Source: Catellatospora coxensis
GTDB taxonomy: Bacteria > Actinomycetota > Actinomycetes > Mycobacteriales > Micromonosporaceae
Length of the DNA: 64,000 nt
NCBI RefSeq assembly: GCF_016862635.1
Contig: NZ_BONI01000014.1
Span: 1-64,000, forward strand
Direction: 5' to 3'
Part shown: one piece after another, positions 34,439 through 43,668 of the stretch
Layout of the letters: every line of letters starts with the position of its first letter
Numbering within the stretch: position 1 is the stretch's first letter
Notes under the pieces: generated by a model
Databases searched by the model: none
The model's input: the letters and a program-made list of their open reading frames with translations, nothing else
Told to the model about the DNA's origin: nothing
Program-made: the position numbers and the translations under genes

Positions 34439-34522
34439 GCGCCGACAGCGTAGCCGGTGCACGGCGACTGTCGCCGTGCCCGACACACCATCCAACGCCC
34501 CGCCGTATCACGCCAGATACAG

Positions 34523-34572
34523 GGATCTAGATGATTTGTTGTCGCTGGGACGACAACAAATCATCTAGATCC
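34523..34572. terminator. Long perfect palindrome, member 2 of a repeated family
   Basis: Arms of 22 nt (34523-34544 and 34551-34572) pair perfectly around the loop CTGGGA. It lies 27 nt after the stop of the large minus-strand PQQ-dehydrogenase gene and upstream of the 34438 start. It matches the 11087-11138 palindrome in arm length, loop length and 18 of 22 arm positions, with paired changes at the differing sites. Confidence 0.8.
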
Positions 34573-34598
34573 GCTGGTTGGGTGGATGGCGGGGCGCG

Positions 34599-37500
34599 TC
34601 AGTTCACGGTGATCACCACGCTGCCGGAGTGGGTCGCGCCGGCGCTGTCGGTCAGCGTCAGCCAGGCGGTGTAGGTGCCCTTGCGGCTGTAGACGTGGCT
34701 GGCCGTGGCGGCGTGCACGGTGGCGGTGTTGTCCCCGAAGCGCCATTCCCGGTCCACGATCGTGCGGCCGGGCGGGGCCGTGGACGTGCTGGTGAAGTTG
34801 ACGGTGAGCGGCCCGGTCCCGGTGGTCGGGGTGGCCCCGACCGTCAGTGTCGCGCCGGTCTCGACCTTGACGCCGCGCCCGTTGAACCGCAGCCAGTCCA
34901 GGGCCATGATGTCCGGGTCGCCGGTCTGCCCGGACTTGACGAACTTGAGGTACAGCGTGAACGTGCCGCCCGGGTTGGTCAGCGGCACGGTCGGTGACAC
35001 CACCGAGTCGTAGCTGCCGGTGACCGGGATGGTCGCCGTGCCCAGCAGCGCGCCGGTGGGGGAGCCGTTGCGGAACTCGATGGTCCCGCCGGTGCCGCCG
35101 GAGCTGGCCCCGACCACGACACCGCTGATGTTCTGCAGGTTGACCGGCCCGATGTTGATCCAGTCGCCGTTGTCGATGTCACCGAGCCGGCGGCCGGCCT
35201 GCGCGGTCGCCCGGTCGAGCACGCTCACCCCGGAGGAGGCGTCGAAGTGCTCCGCCTCCATGCTGCGGGTCTGCAGTTCGACCTGCAGCGAGCCGACCAG
35301 AGCGGGCACACCGGTCGCACCGGCGTCGGTGTACTGGGCGCTGATCAGCGTGAACAGGTTGGTGCCCGGCCCGTGGCCGTCGCCGCCGCCGGACTCGGTG
35401 ACCAGCGTGCCGGAGCAGCCGATGTAGTTGTCCAGCGGGTGGGCGTGCGAGTCGTGGCCGAGCAGGGTCTGCACCACGACCCGGTTGCAGTCGATGGTGG
35501 TGTCCTCCGGGTCGGTGACGGTCACCGTGTACGGGATGCGGTCGCCGAACTCGAAGAAGCCGCCCTGCGGCACGTTGATGGTGACGGTCGGCCGGGTGTT
35601 GCCGACGGTGATCTCGGTGCTGGCCACGGCGGTCAGCCCGGCCGCGCCGGTGACGGTCAGGCGGGCGTTGAACCGGCCCCGCGTGGTGTACGTGTAGGAC
35701 GGGTTGGCGGCGGTGGAGTCGACGGTGCCGTTGCCGTCGAAGTCCCACGCGTAGCTGGTCGCTCCGACCGAGCCGGCGCTGGAGAAGGTGACTGCCAGCG
35801 GCGCGGGGCCGTTGTCGCGGTTCGTGGTGATCTTCGCGGTGGGCGGTACGCCGTTGGCCACGTAGTCGATGCGGTAGATGCCCGCGCCGTCGTTGGAGCC
35901 GCCGCGGCCGCTGCCGGACCCGGCCCCGAAGTCGATGACGTACAGCGAGCCGTCGGGCCCGAACTCTGCCTCGAACGGCTGGATCCAGCTCATGCCCGCG
36001 AAGATCCCGTTGATGGACTGCAGCCCGCCGACGGTGGTCGGCCCGAAGCGCGGGTCGGTGAACGTCTGCGCCGTCTTGTGCAGCGACAGCGTCTTCCACC
36101 ACTGCCGGGTCAGCTCGTACACGATCCACTTGCCCTCGAAGTACTCGGGGAACTTCGAGATGCGCGGGTTGGCGGGGTCGTAGTCGTAGACGGGGCCGCT
36201 CATCGGGCCGCCGCCGCCGGTGCCGACCTCGGGGAACTGGGCCGAGGCGGAGTAGGCGTACCAGACCAGGGCGCCGCGGGCGGCGGGCAGCGTGGTCAGG
36301 CCGGTGTTGTTGGGGGAGTCGTTGACCGGGGCGGCGCAGTTGAACTTCGCCCCCGAGGTGCTGGTGGCGAAGTTGTAGTCGTTGAAGGCGATGTTGTTGC
36401 CGATGCAGTACGGCCAGCCGTAGTTGCCGGCGCTGGTGACCCGGTTGAACTCCACGGTGCCCTCGGGGCCGCGGTTGGCGTTGGCGGCCGTGGCGTCGGG
36501 GCCGTAGTCGGCGACCAGGACGGCGTTGGTGTGCGGGTCGACGGTGATGCGGAACGGGTTGCGGAAGCCCATCGCGTACACCTCGGCCCTGGTCTTGGCC
36601 GTGCCCGGCGCGAACAGGTTGCCCGCCGGCACGGTGTAGGTGCCGTCGGCCTGCGGGCGGATACGCAGGATCTTGCCGCGCAGGTCGTTGGTGTTGCCGG
36701 AGGTGCCCTGGGCGTCGAACGCGCGCCGCCCGGACCGCTCGTCGATGGGGGTGTAGCCGCTGGACTCGAACGGGTCGGTGTTGTCACCGATCGCCGCGTA
36801 CAGGTTGCCGTCCTTGCCCATGGCGATGGAGCCGCCCATGTGCGAGTTGGCGCGGGCCTCGCCGCGCAGCGTCGGGATGGTCAGCAGCCGTTTCTCGGAG
36901 CTGAGCGCGATCGTCGAACCGGTGACGGTGAACCGGGACAGGTTGAGCTGGTTCAGGGTCTTGTCCGACCACAGCAGGTACAGCCAGTTGTTGGTGGCGA
37001 AGTTGTTGTCCAGGGTCAGGCCCAGCAGGCCGTCGGACTGGCTGGTCTGGGTCGGGGTGTAGGCGAAGTCGATCAGCGTGGTGACCGCGAGGGTGGCCTG
37101 GTCGACGACCTTCACCGCGCCGGTGCGCTGGATGTAGAAGACGCGCCGGTCGGGGGCGACGGCCAGCTCGAACGGGTCGGCCAGGTCCTGGTCGACCAGC
37201 GGCACGCGCTGGAACTGCCCGTTCTGGGTGGCGCTGCAGTCACCGGCGACCGCGCCGGCGGCCCACTCGATGCCCCAGCGCAGGTGGTCGAGGAACAGCG
37301 TGCTGCTGAACGCGGAGCTGCTGTGCCCGCCCGCGGTGAACCAGGACCGGCCGCCGTCGTAGTTCTGGCACCAGGAGTACGCGTGGTCGACGCCCTCGTC
37401 GAGGCCGGAGATGCCGTCACGGACCTTGATCTGGGCGAGGGTGTGCACCCGGCCGGTCGGGTTGGTTTTCCAGTTGTACCACTCCTCGCTGTGTTCCCAC

Positions 37501-38030
37501 AGCTCAGGAAGGTTGCGAGTGGACGGGTGCGCGCGGTCGAGGACCTTGATCCGGCCCGGGTACACCCCGCCGGTGGCGCTGAAGTCCGGGTGGTAGTCGA
37601 AGATCGTGCCGACCAGGCCGTCGTACCAGGCCCAGTCGCGCTCGCTGGCCGACGCGGCGTGCAGGCCCGCCCAGCCGCCGCCGGCGCGGATGAAGTTCTG
37701 CAGGGCGAGCCGCTGCGAGGCGTTGAGCAGCGCCCCGGACGCGGGCGTCGAGTTCGTGTTGTTGAAGATCAGCGCGTCGAACCGGGCCAGGTTGGCGTCG
37801 GTGAACGCGGCGGCGTCCGTGGTCGCCTCGACCTCGAAGTTGTGCGCGGCGCCGAGCTGCTGGATCGCGGCGATGCCGGCGGGGATCGAGTCATGGTAGA
37901 AGTTCGTGATCTTCGAGAAGACCAGCACCCGGAACCGGGGTGCGGCGGAGGCGGGCACCGCGACCGAGGTCGACAGGACCAGGGCGGCGAGCGTGACGAT
38001 GGCAGACAGGATGGTGCGACGGCGTCTCAT
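34599..38030 (-). CDS. Secreted ThuA - PQQ-dependent sugar dehydrogenase - PKD - CBM6 protein
   Basis: A 1143-residue exported protein. A Sec signal (about 1-30, MRRRRTILSAIVTL, cut after ASA) is followed by a ThuA-like glutamine-amidotransferase fold (about 32-250), a glucose/sorbosone dehydrogenase six-blade beta-propeller (about 270-690, PQQ type), a PKD domain (about 700-785), a less clear segment, a CBM6-like domain (about 925-1045, MEAEHFDASSGVSVLD at its start) and a C-terminal PKD. Such fusions act outside the cell on sugars, often as electron donors to polysaccharide oxidases; here that role is inferred. ATG 38030 has GGGAG upstream. A promoter and LacI-type box lie beyond it. Confidence 0.88.
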   Translation of the reverse strand: MRRRRTILSAIVTLAALVLSTSVAVPASAAPRFRVLVFSKITNFYHDSIPAGIAAIQQLGAAHNFEVEATTDAAAFTDANLARFDALIFNNTNSTPASGALLNASQRLALQNFIRAGGGWAGLHAASASERDWAWYDGLVGTIFDYHPDFSATGGVYPGRIKVLDRAHPSTRNLPELWEHSEEWYNWKTNPTGRVHTLAQIKVRDGISGLDEGVDHAYSWCQNYDGGRSWFTAGGHSSSAFSSTLFLDHLRWGIEWAAGAVAGDCSATQNGQFQRVPLVDQDLADPFELAVAPDRRVFYIQRTGAVKVVDQATLAVTTLIDFAYTPTQTSQSDGLLGLTLDNNFATNNWLYLLWSDKTLNQLNLSRFTVTGSTIALSSEKRLLTIPTLRGEARANSHMGGSIAMGKDGNLYAAIGDNTDPFESSGYTPIDERSGRRAFDAQGTSGNTNDLRGKILRIRPQADGTYTVPAGNLFAPGTAKTRAEVYAMGFRNPFRITVDPHTNAVLVADYGPDATAANANRGPEGTVEFNRVTSAGNYGWPYCIGNNIAFNDYNFATSTSGAKFNCAAPVNDSPNNTGLTTLPAARGALVWYAYSASAQFPEVGTGGGGPMSGPVYDYDPANPRISKFPEYFEGKWIVYELTRQWWKTLSLHKTAQTFTDPRFGPTTVGGLQSINGIFAGMSWIQPFEAEFGPDGSLYVIDFGAGSGSGRGGSNDGAGIYRIDYVANGVPPTAKITTNRDNGPAPLAVTFSSAGSVGATSYAWDFDGNGTVDSTAANPSYTYTTRGRFNARLTVTGAAGLTAVASTEITVGNTRPTVTINVPQGGFFEFGDRIPYTVTVTDPEDTTIDCNRVVVQTLLGHDSHAHPLDNYIGCSGTLVTESGGGDGHGPGTNLFTLISAQYTDAGATGVPALVGSLQVELQTRSMEAEHFDASSGVSVLDRATAQAGRRLGDIDNGDWINIGPVNLQNISGVVVGASSGGTGGTIEFRNGSPTGALLGTATIPVTGSYDSVVSPTVPLTNPGGTFTLYLKFVKSGQTGDPDIMALDWLRFNGRGVKVETGATLTVGATPTTGTGPLTVNFTSTSTAPPGRTIVDREWRFGDNTATVHAATASHVYSRKGTYTAWLTLTDSAGATHSGSVVITVN

Positions 38031-38065
38031 ACGGGGCGCTCCCGGAAGGTGGGACGGACAGGGTG

Positions 38066-38125
38066 GAAAGCGCTTGCTGGTCGCCGAAGGTGCACATCGT
38101 AGATTGGCGAACGCGAATGCGTCAA
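38066..38125 (-). promoter_or_regulatory. Promoter and LacI-type operator of the ThuA/PQQ gene
   Basis: On the minus strand TTGACG (38125-38120) and TACGAT (38101-38096) are 18 bp apart. Downstream of it, GAAAGCGCTTGC with the palindromic core AAGCGCTT (38068-38075) matches the GCGC-centred operators of LacI-family carbohydrate repressors. It lies about 15-30 nt after the predicted transcription start. Repression by a cellulose- or xylan-responsive regulator is inferred. Confidence 0.6.
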
Positions 38126-38171
38126 CCCGTGAGTGGCCGCCGAGCAAGCATGCCATTTCGGACTGTTCGAC

Positions 38172-38222
38172 TTGACCGCAGTCATGGCAGCCAATATGGT
38201 TCACGGTCTATAAGTTAACTTA
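38172..38222 (+). promoter_or_regulatory. Promoter and palindromic operator of the 38318 gene
   Basis: TTGACC (38172-38177) and TATGGT (38195-38200) with an exact 17-bp spacer form one of the best promoters in the window. Immediately downstream is the 12-bp palindrome TAAGTTAACTTA (38211-38222) followed by further TTAAC/TAAC repeats, an AT-rich island where an operator for a different regulator than the GCGC-type is likely. The divergent gene's box at 38066 differs, so the two genes may respond to different signals. Confidence 0.65.
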
Positions 38223-38317
38223 ACTAACACTCCTGGCCGGTCTCGCGATGCGGTCCACCGCCCGAGCCCCCGGGGCCTCCGTCTCGCGGAGCCGACCGCC
38301 AGGGAACGGAGCCCCCG

Positions 38318-40759
38318 ATGAACTCCCCGCCGATCAGGCGCATCGCCGTCCTCGCCGTGGCGATCTGCGTCGCCGCCACCATCGAGGTCGCCGCCGCCGC
38401 CCCGGCCGCCGCCGACACCGTCGGCCCGATCGCCGGCGTCGCGTCCGGCAAGTGCATCGACATCCCGTCCGGCACCACCGTCAACGGCACCCAGGTGCAG
38501 ATCTACACCTGCAACGCGACCGCGGCGCAGACCTGGACCGTCGGCACCGACGGCACGATCCGGGCGCTGGGCAACAAGTGCCTCGACGTCGCGGGCGGCG
38601 TCAACGCCAACGGCACCAAGGTGCAGATCTGGGACTGCTCGGCGACCAACCCCAACCAGCAGTGGACCTACAGCAGCACCGCCCGCACTCTGGTCAACCC
38701 GGTCACCGGCAAGTGCCTCGACGTCGTCAGCGGCAGTACCGCCGACGCCGCCAAGCTGCACATCTGGTCCTGCATCGCCGGTCTGGCCAGCCAGCAGTGG
38801 AACCTGACCACCGGCCCGCCGCCCGCGTTCACCGACTACCAGGCCGAGAGCGCGACGATCTCCCAGGGCCTGGTCGAGTCCAACCACGCCGGCTACACCG
38901 GCACCGGTTTCGTCAACTACGACAACGTCACCGGGTCGTACGTGCAGTTCACGGTGTCGGTGACCGCCGCCGGCAACTACCCGCTGACCCTGCGCTACGC
39001 CAACGGCACCACGATCGACCGACCGATGGACATCACCGTCAACGGCAGCCCCGCCGCGCCCGGCCTGTCCTTCCCCGGCACCGGCGCGTGGCCGACCTGG
39101 GCCGAGAAGACCGTCACCGCGAGCCTGACCGCGGGCGCCAACACGATCCGCGCGGCCGCGACCACCGTCAACGGCGGGCCCAACCTGGACCGGCTGCGGG
39201 TCACCGCCCCGTCGGACAGCCAGCCGCCCACCGCGCCCGCCAGCCTGCGCGTGGTCGGCGTGGTCCGGCCCACCGGCGTCGACCTGGCATGGAACGCCTC
39301 CACCGACAACGTCGGCGTCGCCCGCTACGTCGTCTACAACGGCGGCAACGTCGTGGCCGAGGTCGGCGGCAACATCCTCACCGCCACCCTGAACCTGCAG
39401 CCCAACACGTCGTACGTGTTCAGCGTGCTGGCCTACGACGCCGCGGGCAACCCGTCGCAGGGCAGCAACAACCTGCCGGTGACCACCCCGCCCAGCACCG
39501 ACACCCAGCCGCCGACCACCCCGGGCAACCTGCGCACCACCGGCGTCACCGCCAGCACCGTCACCCTGGCGTGGAACGCGTCGACCGACAACGTCGGCGT
39601 GCGCGGCTACCGGGTCTCGCGCAACGGCACGCAGATCGCCGACGTGCCCGACCTGACCGCCTCCGACACCGGCCTCACCCCGGCGACGACGTACCAGTAC
39701 ACGGTGCTGGCCTACGACGCCAACGGCAACACCTCACCGGTCAGCCCGGTGCTGCCGGTGACCACGTCCACGCAGGCCGGCGGCGGCGACCCCGTCTTCG
39801 ACCGCAACGTCAACACCCAGCTGGACCTGCCCTGGGGCATCGCGTTCCTGCCCGACGGCAGCGCCCTGGTCGCCGAACGCGACCGGTTCGAGATCGTCCG
39901 GGTCACCCTGGCCGGGCAGAAGACCGTCGTCGGCACCATCACCGAGGCCGTCACCACCACCGGCGAGGGCGGCCTGCTGGGACTCGCGGTCGGCCCGAAC
40001 TTCGCCACCGACCACTGGGTGTACGCGTTCCACACCGCCGCCTCCGACAACCGCCTCGTCCGGTTCAAGTTCGAGAACGGGGCCATCGGCCCGCGCGAGG
40101 CGCTGGTCACCGGCATCGCCAAGAACCGCTTCCACAACGGCGGCCGGGTCAAGTTCGGCCCCGACGGCTTCATCTACATCACCACCGGCGACGGGCAGGA
40201 CAGCAGCCGCTCGCAGAACCTCAACTCGCTCAACGGCAAGATCCTGCGGGTCACCACGACCGGCGCGGCCGCGCCCGGCAACCCGTTCGGCACCCGCGTG
40301 TACAGCCTCGGCCACCGCAACCCGCAGGGCCTGGCCTGGGACTCGCAGGGCCGGCTGTGGTCGTCGGAGTTCGGCGACAACACCTGGGACGAGCTCAACA
40401 TCATCACCCCGGGCTCCAACTACGGCTGGCCGACCTGCGAGGGCACCTGCAGCAACCCGGCCTTCGTCAACCCGGTGCGCACCTGGAGCACCGCGTCGGC
40501 CTCACCGAGCGGCCTGGAGATCGTCAACGACTGGATCTACATGGCCGCCGTACGCGGCACCCGCCTGTGGGTCATGCACATCACCGGCAGCACCACCGAC
40601 ACCCCGCGGGCGTTCTTCAACGGCTCCTGGGGCCGGCTGCGTACCGTCGTCAAGACCCCCGACGGCGGTCTCTGGCTCACCTCGACCAACAACGACATGA
40701 ACGGCGGTACGCCGACGGTGCTCAACAACGTCATCGTGCGCCTGCGTTTCGCGTCCTGA
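38318..40759 (+). CDS. Secreted ricin-lectin / CBM35 / Fn3 / PQQ-dependent sugar dehydrogenase
   Basis: An 813-residue exported protein. A signal peptide (about 1-32, cut after AAA) is followed by a ricin-type beta-trefoil (about 34-165, with three repeats ending in Q-x-W: TAAQTW, PNQQW, ASQQW), a CBM35-like module (about 175-300, YQAESATISQGLVESNHAGYTG), two fibronectin type III domains (about 305-480) and a glucose/sorbosone dehydrogenase beta-propeller (about 490-813). Two binding modules imply it is held on plant polysaccharide while oxidising released sugar. ATG 38318 follows a long 5' leader of about 110 nt. Divergent from another PQQ dehydrogenase. Confidence 0.88.
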   Translation: MNSPPIRRIAVLAVAICVAATIEVAAAAPAAADTVGPIAGVASGKCIDIPSGTTVNGTQVQIYTCNATAAQTWTVGTDGTIRALGNKCLDVAGGVNANGTKVQIWDCSATNPNQQWTYSSTARTLVNPVTGKCLDVVSGSTADAAKLHIWSCIAGLASQQWNLTTGPPPAFTDYQAESATISQGLVESNHAGYTGTGFVNYDNVTGSYVQFTVSVTAAGNYPLTLRYANGTTIDRPMDITVNGSPAAPGLSFPGTGAWPTWAEKTVTASLTAGANTIRAAATTVNGGPNLDRLRVTAPSDSQPPTAPASLRVVGVVRPTGVDLAWNASTDNVGVARYVVYNGGNVVAEVGGNILTATLNLQPNTSYVFSVLAYDAAGNPSQGSNNLPVTTPPSTDTQPPTTPGNLRTTGVTASTVTLAWNASTDNVGVRGYRVSRNGTQIADVPDLTASDTGLTPATTYQYTVLAYDANGNTSPVSPVLPVTTSTQAGGGDPVFDRNVNTQLDLPWGIAFLPDGSALVAERDRFEIVRVTLAGQKTVVGTITEAVTTTGEGGLLGLAVGPNFATDHWVYAFHTAASDNRLVRFKFENGAIGPREALVTGIAKNRFHNGGRVKFGPDGFIYITTGDGQDSSRSQNLNSLNGKILRVTTTGAAAPGNPFGTRVYSLGHRNPQGLAWDSQGRLWSSEFGDNTWDELNIITPGSNYGWPTCEGTCSNPAFVNPVRTWSTASASPSGLEIVNDWIYMAAVRGTRLWVMHITGSTTDTPRAFFNGSWGRLRTVVKTPDGGLWLTSTNNDMNGGTPTVLNNVIVRLRFAS

Positions 40760-40820
40760 CCGGCGCGGGCCCGTGGCCGCACCGCCACGGGCCCGCACCC
40801 CGACAGCTTGGAGACCGTGT

Positions 40821-42695
40821 ATGAAGATCCTCAGCAGGCCGTGGCGCGCGGCCGCCGTCGCGTCACTGGTGACGCTGACCGCCCTGGCCGTCGGCGCGAC
40901 CCTGCCGGCGTGGGCCGCGCCGACCCGCTACGAGGCCGAGTCGGCGACCATCTCGCAGGGCGTCGTCGAAGCCAACCACGCCGGGTACTCCGGCAGCGGG
41001 TTCGTCAACACCGACAACGCCATCGGCTCCGCCGTGCAGTGGACGGTGAACCTGCCCAGCGCCGGGAACGCGACCCTGACCATCCGGTACGCCAACGGCA
41101 GCGGCGCGAACCGCCCGGCCGACATCATCGTCAACGGCACGGTCGTGTCCGCCGCGAGCGCCTTCAACGCCACCAGCGCGTGGACCACCTGGACCAACAA
41201 GACCGTCACGGCGCTGCTCGCCGCCGGGACCAATACGATCCGGGTCGCCGCGACGACCGCCACGGGCACCGCGAACCTGGACTACCTCGACGTCGAGGTC
41301 AACACCGGGCCGAGCGAGACGCTGCTGTCGCGTGGCAAGCCCGCGACCGCGTCGTCGGTCGAGGACGCCACGACAGCGGCCGGCAACGCGGTCGACGGGA
41401 GCACCACCACCCGGTGGGCCAGCGCGGAGGGCGTCGACCCGCAGTGGCTGCGCGTCGACCTGGGCGCGCCGTCGACGATCACCCGGGTCGAGCTGAACTG
41501 GGAGGCGGCGTACGCGACCGGGTACCGGGTCGAGGTTTCGGCCGACGGCAACGCCTGGACCAGCGTCTACAGCACGACCAGCGGCAACGGTGCCACGGAC
41601 ACGATCACCGGGCTGAGCGCCAACGGCCGCTACGTGCGGGTGTACGGCACGACGCGGGCGACCCAGTGGGGTTACTCGCTGTGGGAGTTCGACGTGTACG
41701 GCACCGGCCCGTCCGTGCCGCCCAGCCCGTCGGCGTCGCCGAGCCCGCCGACCGGCACCACCCCGGTGGCGATCAACGGGCAGCTGCGGGTGTGCGGCGT
41801 GAAGCTGTGCAACCGGTTCAACCAGCCGATCCAGCTGCGCGGCATGTCGACGCACGGCATCCAGTGGTATCCGCAGTGCGTCAACGACTCCTCGCTGAAC
41901 GCGCTGGCCACCGACTGGAACGCCGACGTGCTGCGGGTGTCGATGTACGTCCAGGAGGACGGCTACGAGACCAACCCGCAGCTGTTCACCGACCGGGTGC
42001 ACGGCTACATCGAGCAGGCCACCGCACGCGGCATGTACGTCATCGTCGACTGGCACATGCTCACCCCGGGCGACCCGAACTACAACCTGGCCCGGGCGCG
42101 CACGTTCTTCACCGCGATCGCGCAGCGGCACGCGAACAAGACCAACATCCTGTACGAGGTCGCCAACGAGCCCAACGGTGTCGGCTGGGCCGCGATCAAG
42201 AGCTACGCCGAGCAGATCATCCCGACCATCCGCGCCATCGACTCCGACGCGGTAGTGCTGGTCGGCACGCGGGCCTGGTCGTCGCTGGGCCTGTCGGACG
42301 GCGCGAACGAGACCGAGGTCGTCAACAACAAGGTCAACGCGACCAACATCATGTACACGTTCCACTTCTATGCCGCGTCGCACGGCAGCAGCTACCTCAA
42401 CGCGCTCTCCCGGGCGGCCGACCAGATCCCGATGTTCGTCACCGAGTTCGGCACCCAGGAGGCGTCCGGCGACGGGGCGAACAACTTCACCCAGGCACAG
42501 GCCTATATCGACCTGATGGCGGCCAAGAAGATCAGCTGGACGAACTGGAACTACAGCGACGACTTCCGGACCGGGGCCGTGTTCACCACGGGCACCTGCG
42601 GCACGGGGCCGTACGCGGGGACCAGCCGGCTCAAAGCCGCCGGGGTCTGGGTGCGCGACCGCATCCGCACCGCCGACAACTTCCCGACCGGCTGA
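40821..42695 (+). CDS. Secreted GH5 cellulase with CBM35 and discoidin-type domains
   Basis: A 624-residue exported endoglucanase. A signal peptide (about 1-33, cut after AWA) is followed by a CBM35-like module (about 36-165, nearly identical in its opening to that of the upstream protein), an F5/8 type C/CBM32 domain (about 170-295), a Ser/Pro linker (about 300-315) and a GH5 TIM barrel (about 320-610). The acid/base is E450 in ANEPNG and the nucleophile E542 in TEFGTQ. GH5 enzymes of this type cut beta-1,4-glucan. ATG 40821 has GGAGA upstream. It is 61 nt after the PQQ dehydrogenase gene and probably co-transcribed. Confidence 0.9.
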   Translation: MKILSRPWRAAAVASLVTLTALAVGATLPAWAAPTRYEAESATISQGVVEANHAGYSGSGFVNTDNAIGSAVQWTVNLPSAGNATLTIRYANGSGANRPADIIVNGTVVSAASAFNATSAWTTWTNKTVTALLAAGTNTIRVAATTATGTANLDYLDVEVNTGPSETLLSRGKPATASSVEDATTAAGNAVDGSTTTRWASAEGVDPQWLRVDLGAPSTITRVELNWEAAYATGYRVEVSADGNAWTSVYSTTSGNGATDTITGLSANGRYVRVYGTTRATQWGYSLWEFDVYGTGPSVPPSPSASPSPPTGTTPVAINGQLRVCGVKLCNRFNQPIQLRGMSTHGIQWYPQCVNDSSLNALATDWNADVLRVSMYVQEDGYETNPQLFTDRVHGYIEQATARGMYVIVDWHMLTPGDPNYNLARARTFFTAIAQRHANKTNILYEVANEPNGVGWAAIKSYAEQIIPTIRAIDSDAVVLVGTRAWSSLGLSDGANETEVVNNKVNATNIMYTFHFYAASHGSSYLNALSRAADQIPMFVTEFGTQEASGDGANNFTQAQAYIDLMAAKKISWTNWNYSDDFRTGAVFTTGTCGTGPYAGTSRLKAAGVWVRDRIRTADNFPTG

Positions 42696-42724
42696 CCCCG
42701 AGCGCCGAACGGCCGGATCGTCAC

Positions 42725-42765
42725 GTGGCATGGCCTGCCTCTCTCCCAGGAGGCGGCCATGCCAC
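42725..42765. terminator. Bidirectional terminator hairpin
   Basis: GTGGCATGGCC (42725-42735) pairs with GGCCATGCCAC (42755-42765), and after a one-base bulge five or six further pairs form inside. It lies between the convergent GH5 gene (stop 42695) and dehydrogenase gene (stop 42789). Confidence 0.75.
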
Positions 42766-42788
42766 CACCCCGGCGGGGTCGCGACGAG

Positions 42789-43478
42789 TCAGGCGCGAGG
42801 TGCCGGCAGCACCGACAGTTCTGACACGTACGCGTCGTCAGGCATGTGCAGGGCGGTGACTATCAGCGACGCCAGCGTCTCCGGCCGTATGCAGTCGGCC
42901 GGCTCGAACGGCCGCCCGAACTGCCCGCGCACCTTCCGCAGGAGTTCCGTCGCGGTGCCACCGGGGTAGACCGTGGTGACGCGGATGCCGTATCGGGCTT
43001 CCTCCTGGCGCAGCGAGTCGGCGAGTTCGCGGAGCGCGGCCTTGCTCGCCGTGTAGGCCGACCACCGTGGCACGGCGTGCAGTCCGGGTGCGCCGTTGAC
43101 GAACACCACACGGCCGGCTGCGCTGCGCAGCGCGGGCAGCAGCAGCCGCGTCAACTCCGCGGCGGCGGCCACATTGACCGTCAAAGTCTCCTGCCACAAC
43201 CCGTACGGCGTCTCGTCGACGGCGGCGACCTCGGCGATGCCGGCGCAGTGCACGAGCGCGTCGAGGCGATCCAGTTCCGCGAGCTGACCGGGCAGGTCGG
43301 CGGGCTTCATGAGATCGAGGATCACCGGGGTGGCGTGCGGCACCTCGTTGCACAACCGGTCGAGCTGTGCGGCGTTTCGGCCGGCGGCCATGACATGGTG
43401 TCCGTGGGCCCCCAGCGCCCGTACCGTCGCGCTGCCGATGCCGCCGGTCGCACCTGTCACCAGAACCGTTCTCGTCAC
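42789..43478 (-). CDS. Short-chain dehydrogenase/reductase
   Basis: A 229-residue classical SDR. It has the NADP-type TGATGGIG motif (about 7-14), an AGRN segment, HCAG (a variant of NNAG) and the catalytic YTASK (Y-x-x-x-K). The substrate is unknown; short SDRs of this type, often annotated as oxidoreductases, are abundant in actinobacteria. I placed the start at GTG 43478 because relatives begin just before TRTVLVTGAT; an ATG at 43514 would add 12 residues, and neither has a strong ribosome site. It stands alone. Confidence 0.82.
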   Translation of the reverse strand: MTRTVLVTGATGGIGSATVRALGAHGHHVMAAGRNAAQLDRLCNEVPHATPVILDLMKPADLPGQLAELDRLDALVHCAGIAEVAAVDETPYGLWQETLTVNVAAAAELTRLLLPALRSAAGRVVFVNGAPGLHAVPRWSAYTASKAALRELADSLRQEEARYGIRVTTVYPGGTATELLRKVRGQFGRPFEPADCIRPETLASLIVTALHMPDDAYVSELSVLPAPRA

Positions 43479-43668
43479 CGCCGGATCCTGCCATGTCGGC
43501 GACCCGACGACCATGACGGGCAATCCTTTGGCGGTCGGCTGCTGCCGCCCGGGTGAAGCCGGCCCATGTCCGATGTACGCCACCGCCGCCGGTATCAGGG
43601 GCGAGTCGTCGCACATCTGCTCGGGTACACGCGGTCACCGGGACCGCGTACCGCCCTGAGGAGGCAGC

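Noticed and set aside
35247-38102. A 951-codon open frame on the plus strand
   Set aside because: It is antisense to the ThuA/PQQ dehydrogenase, whose domains and signal peptide are clear. The antisense translation has no recognisable domains.
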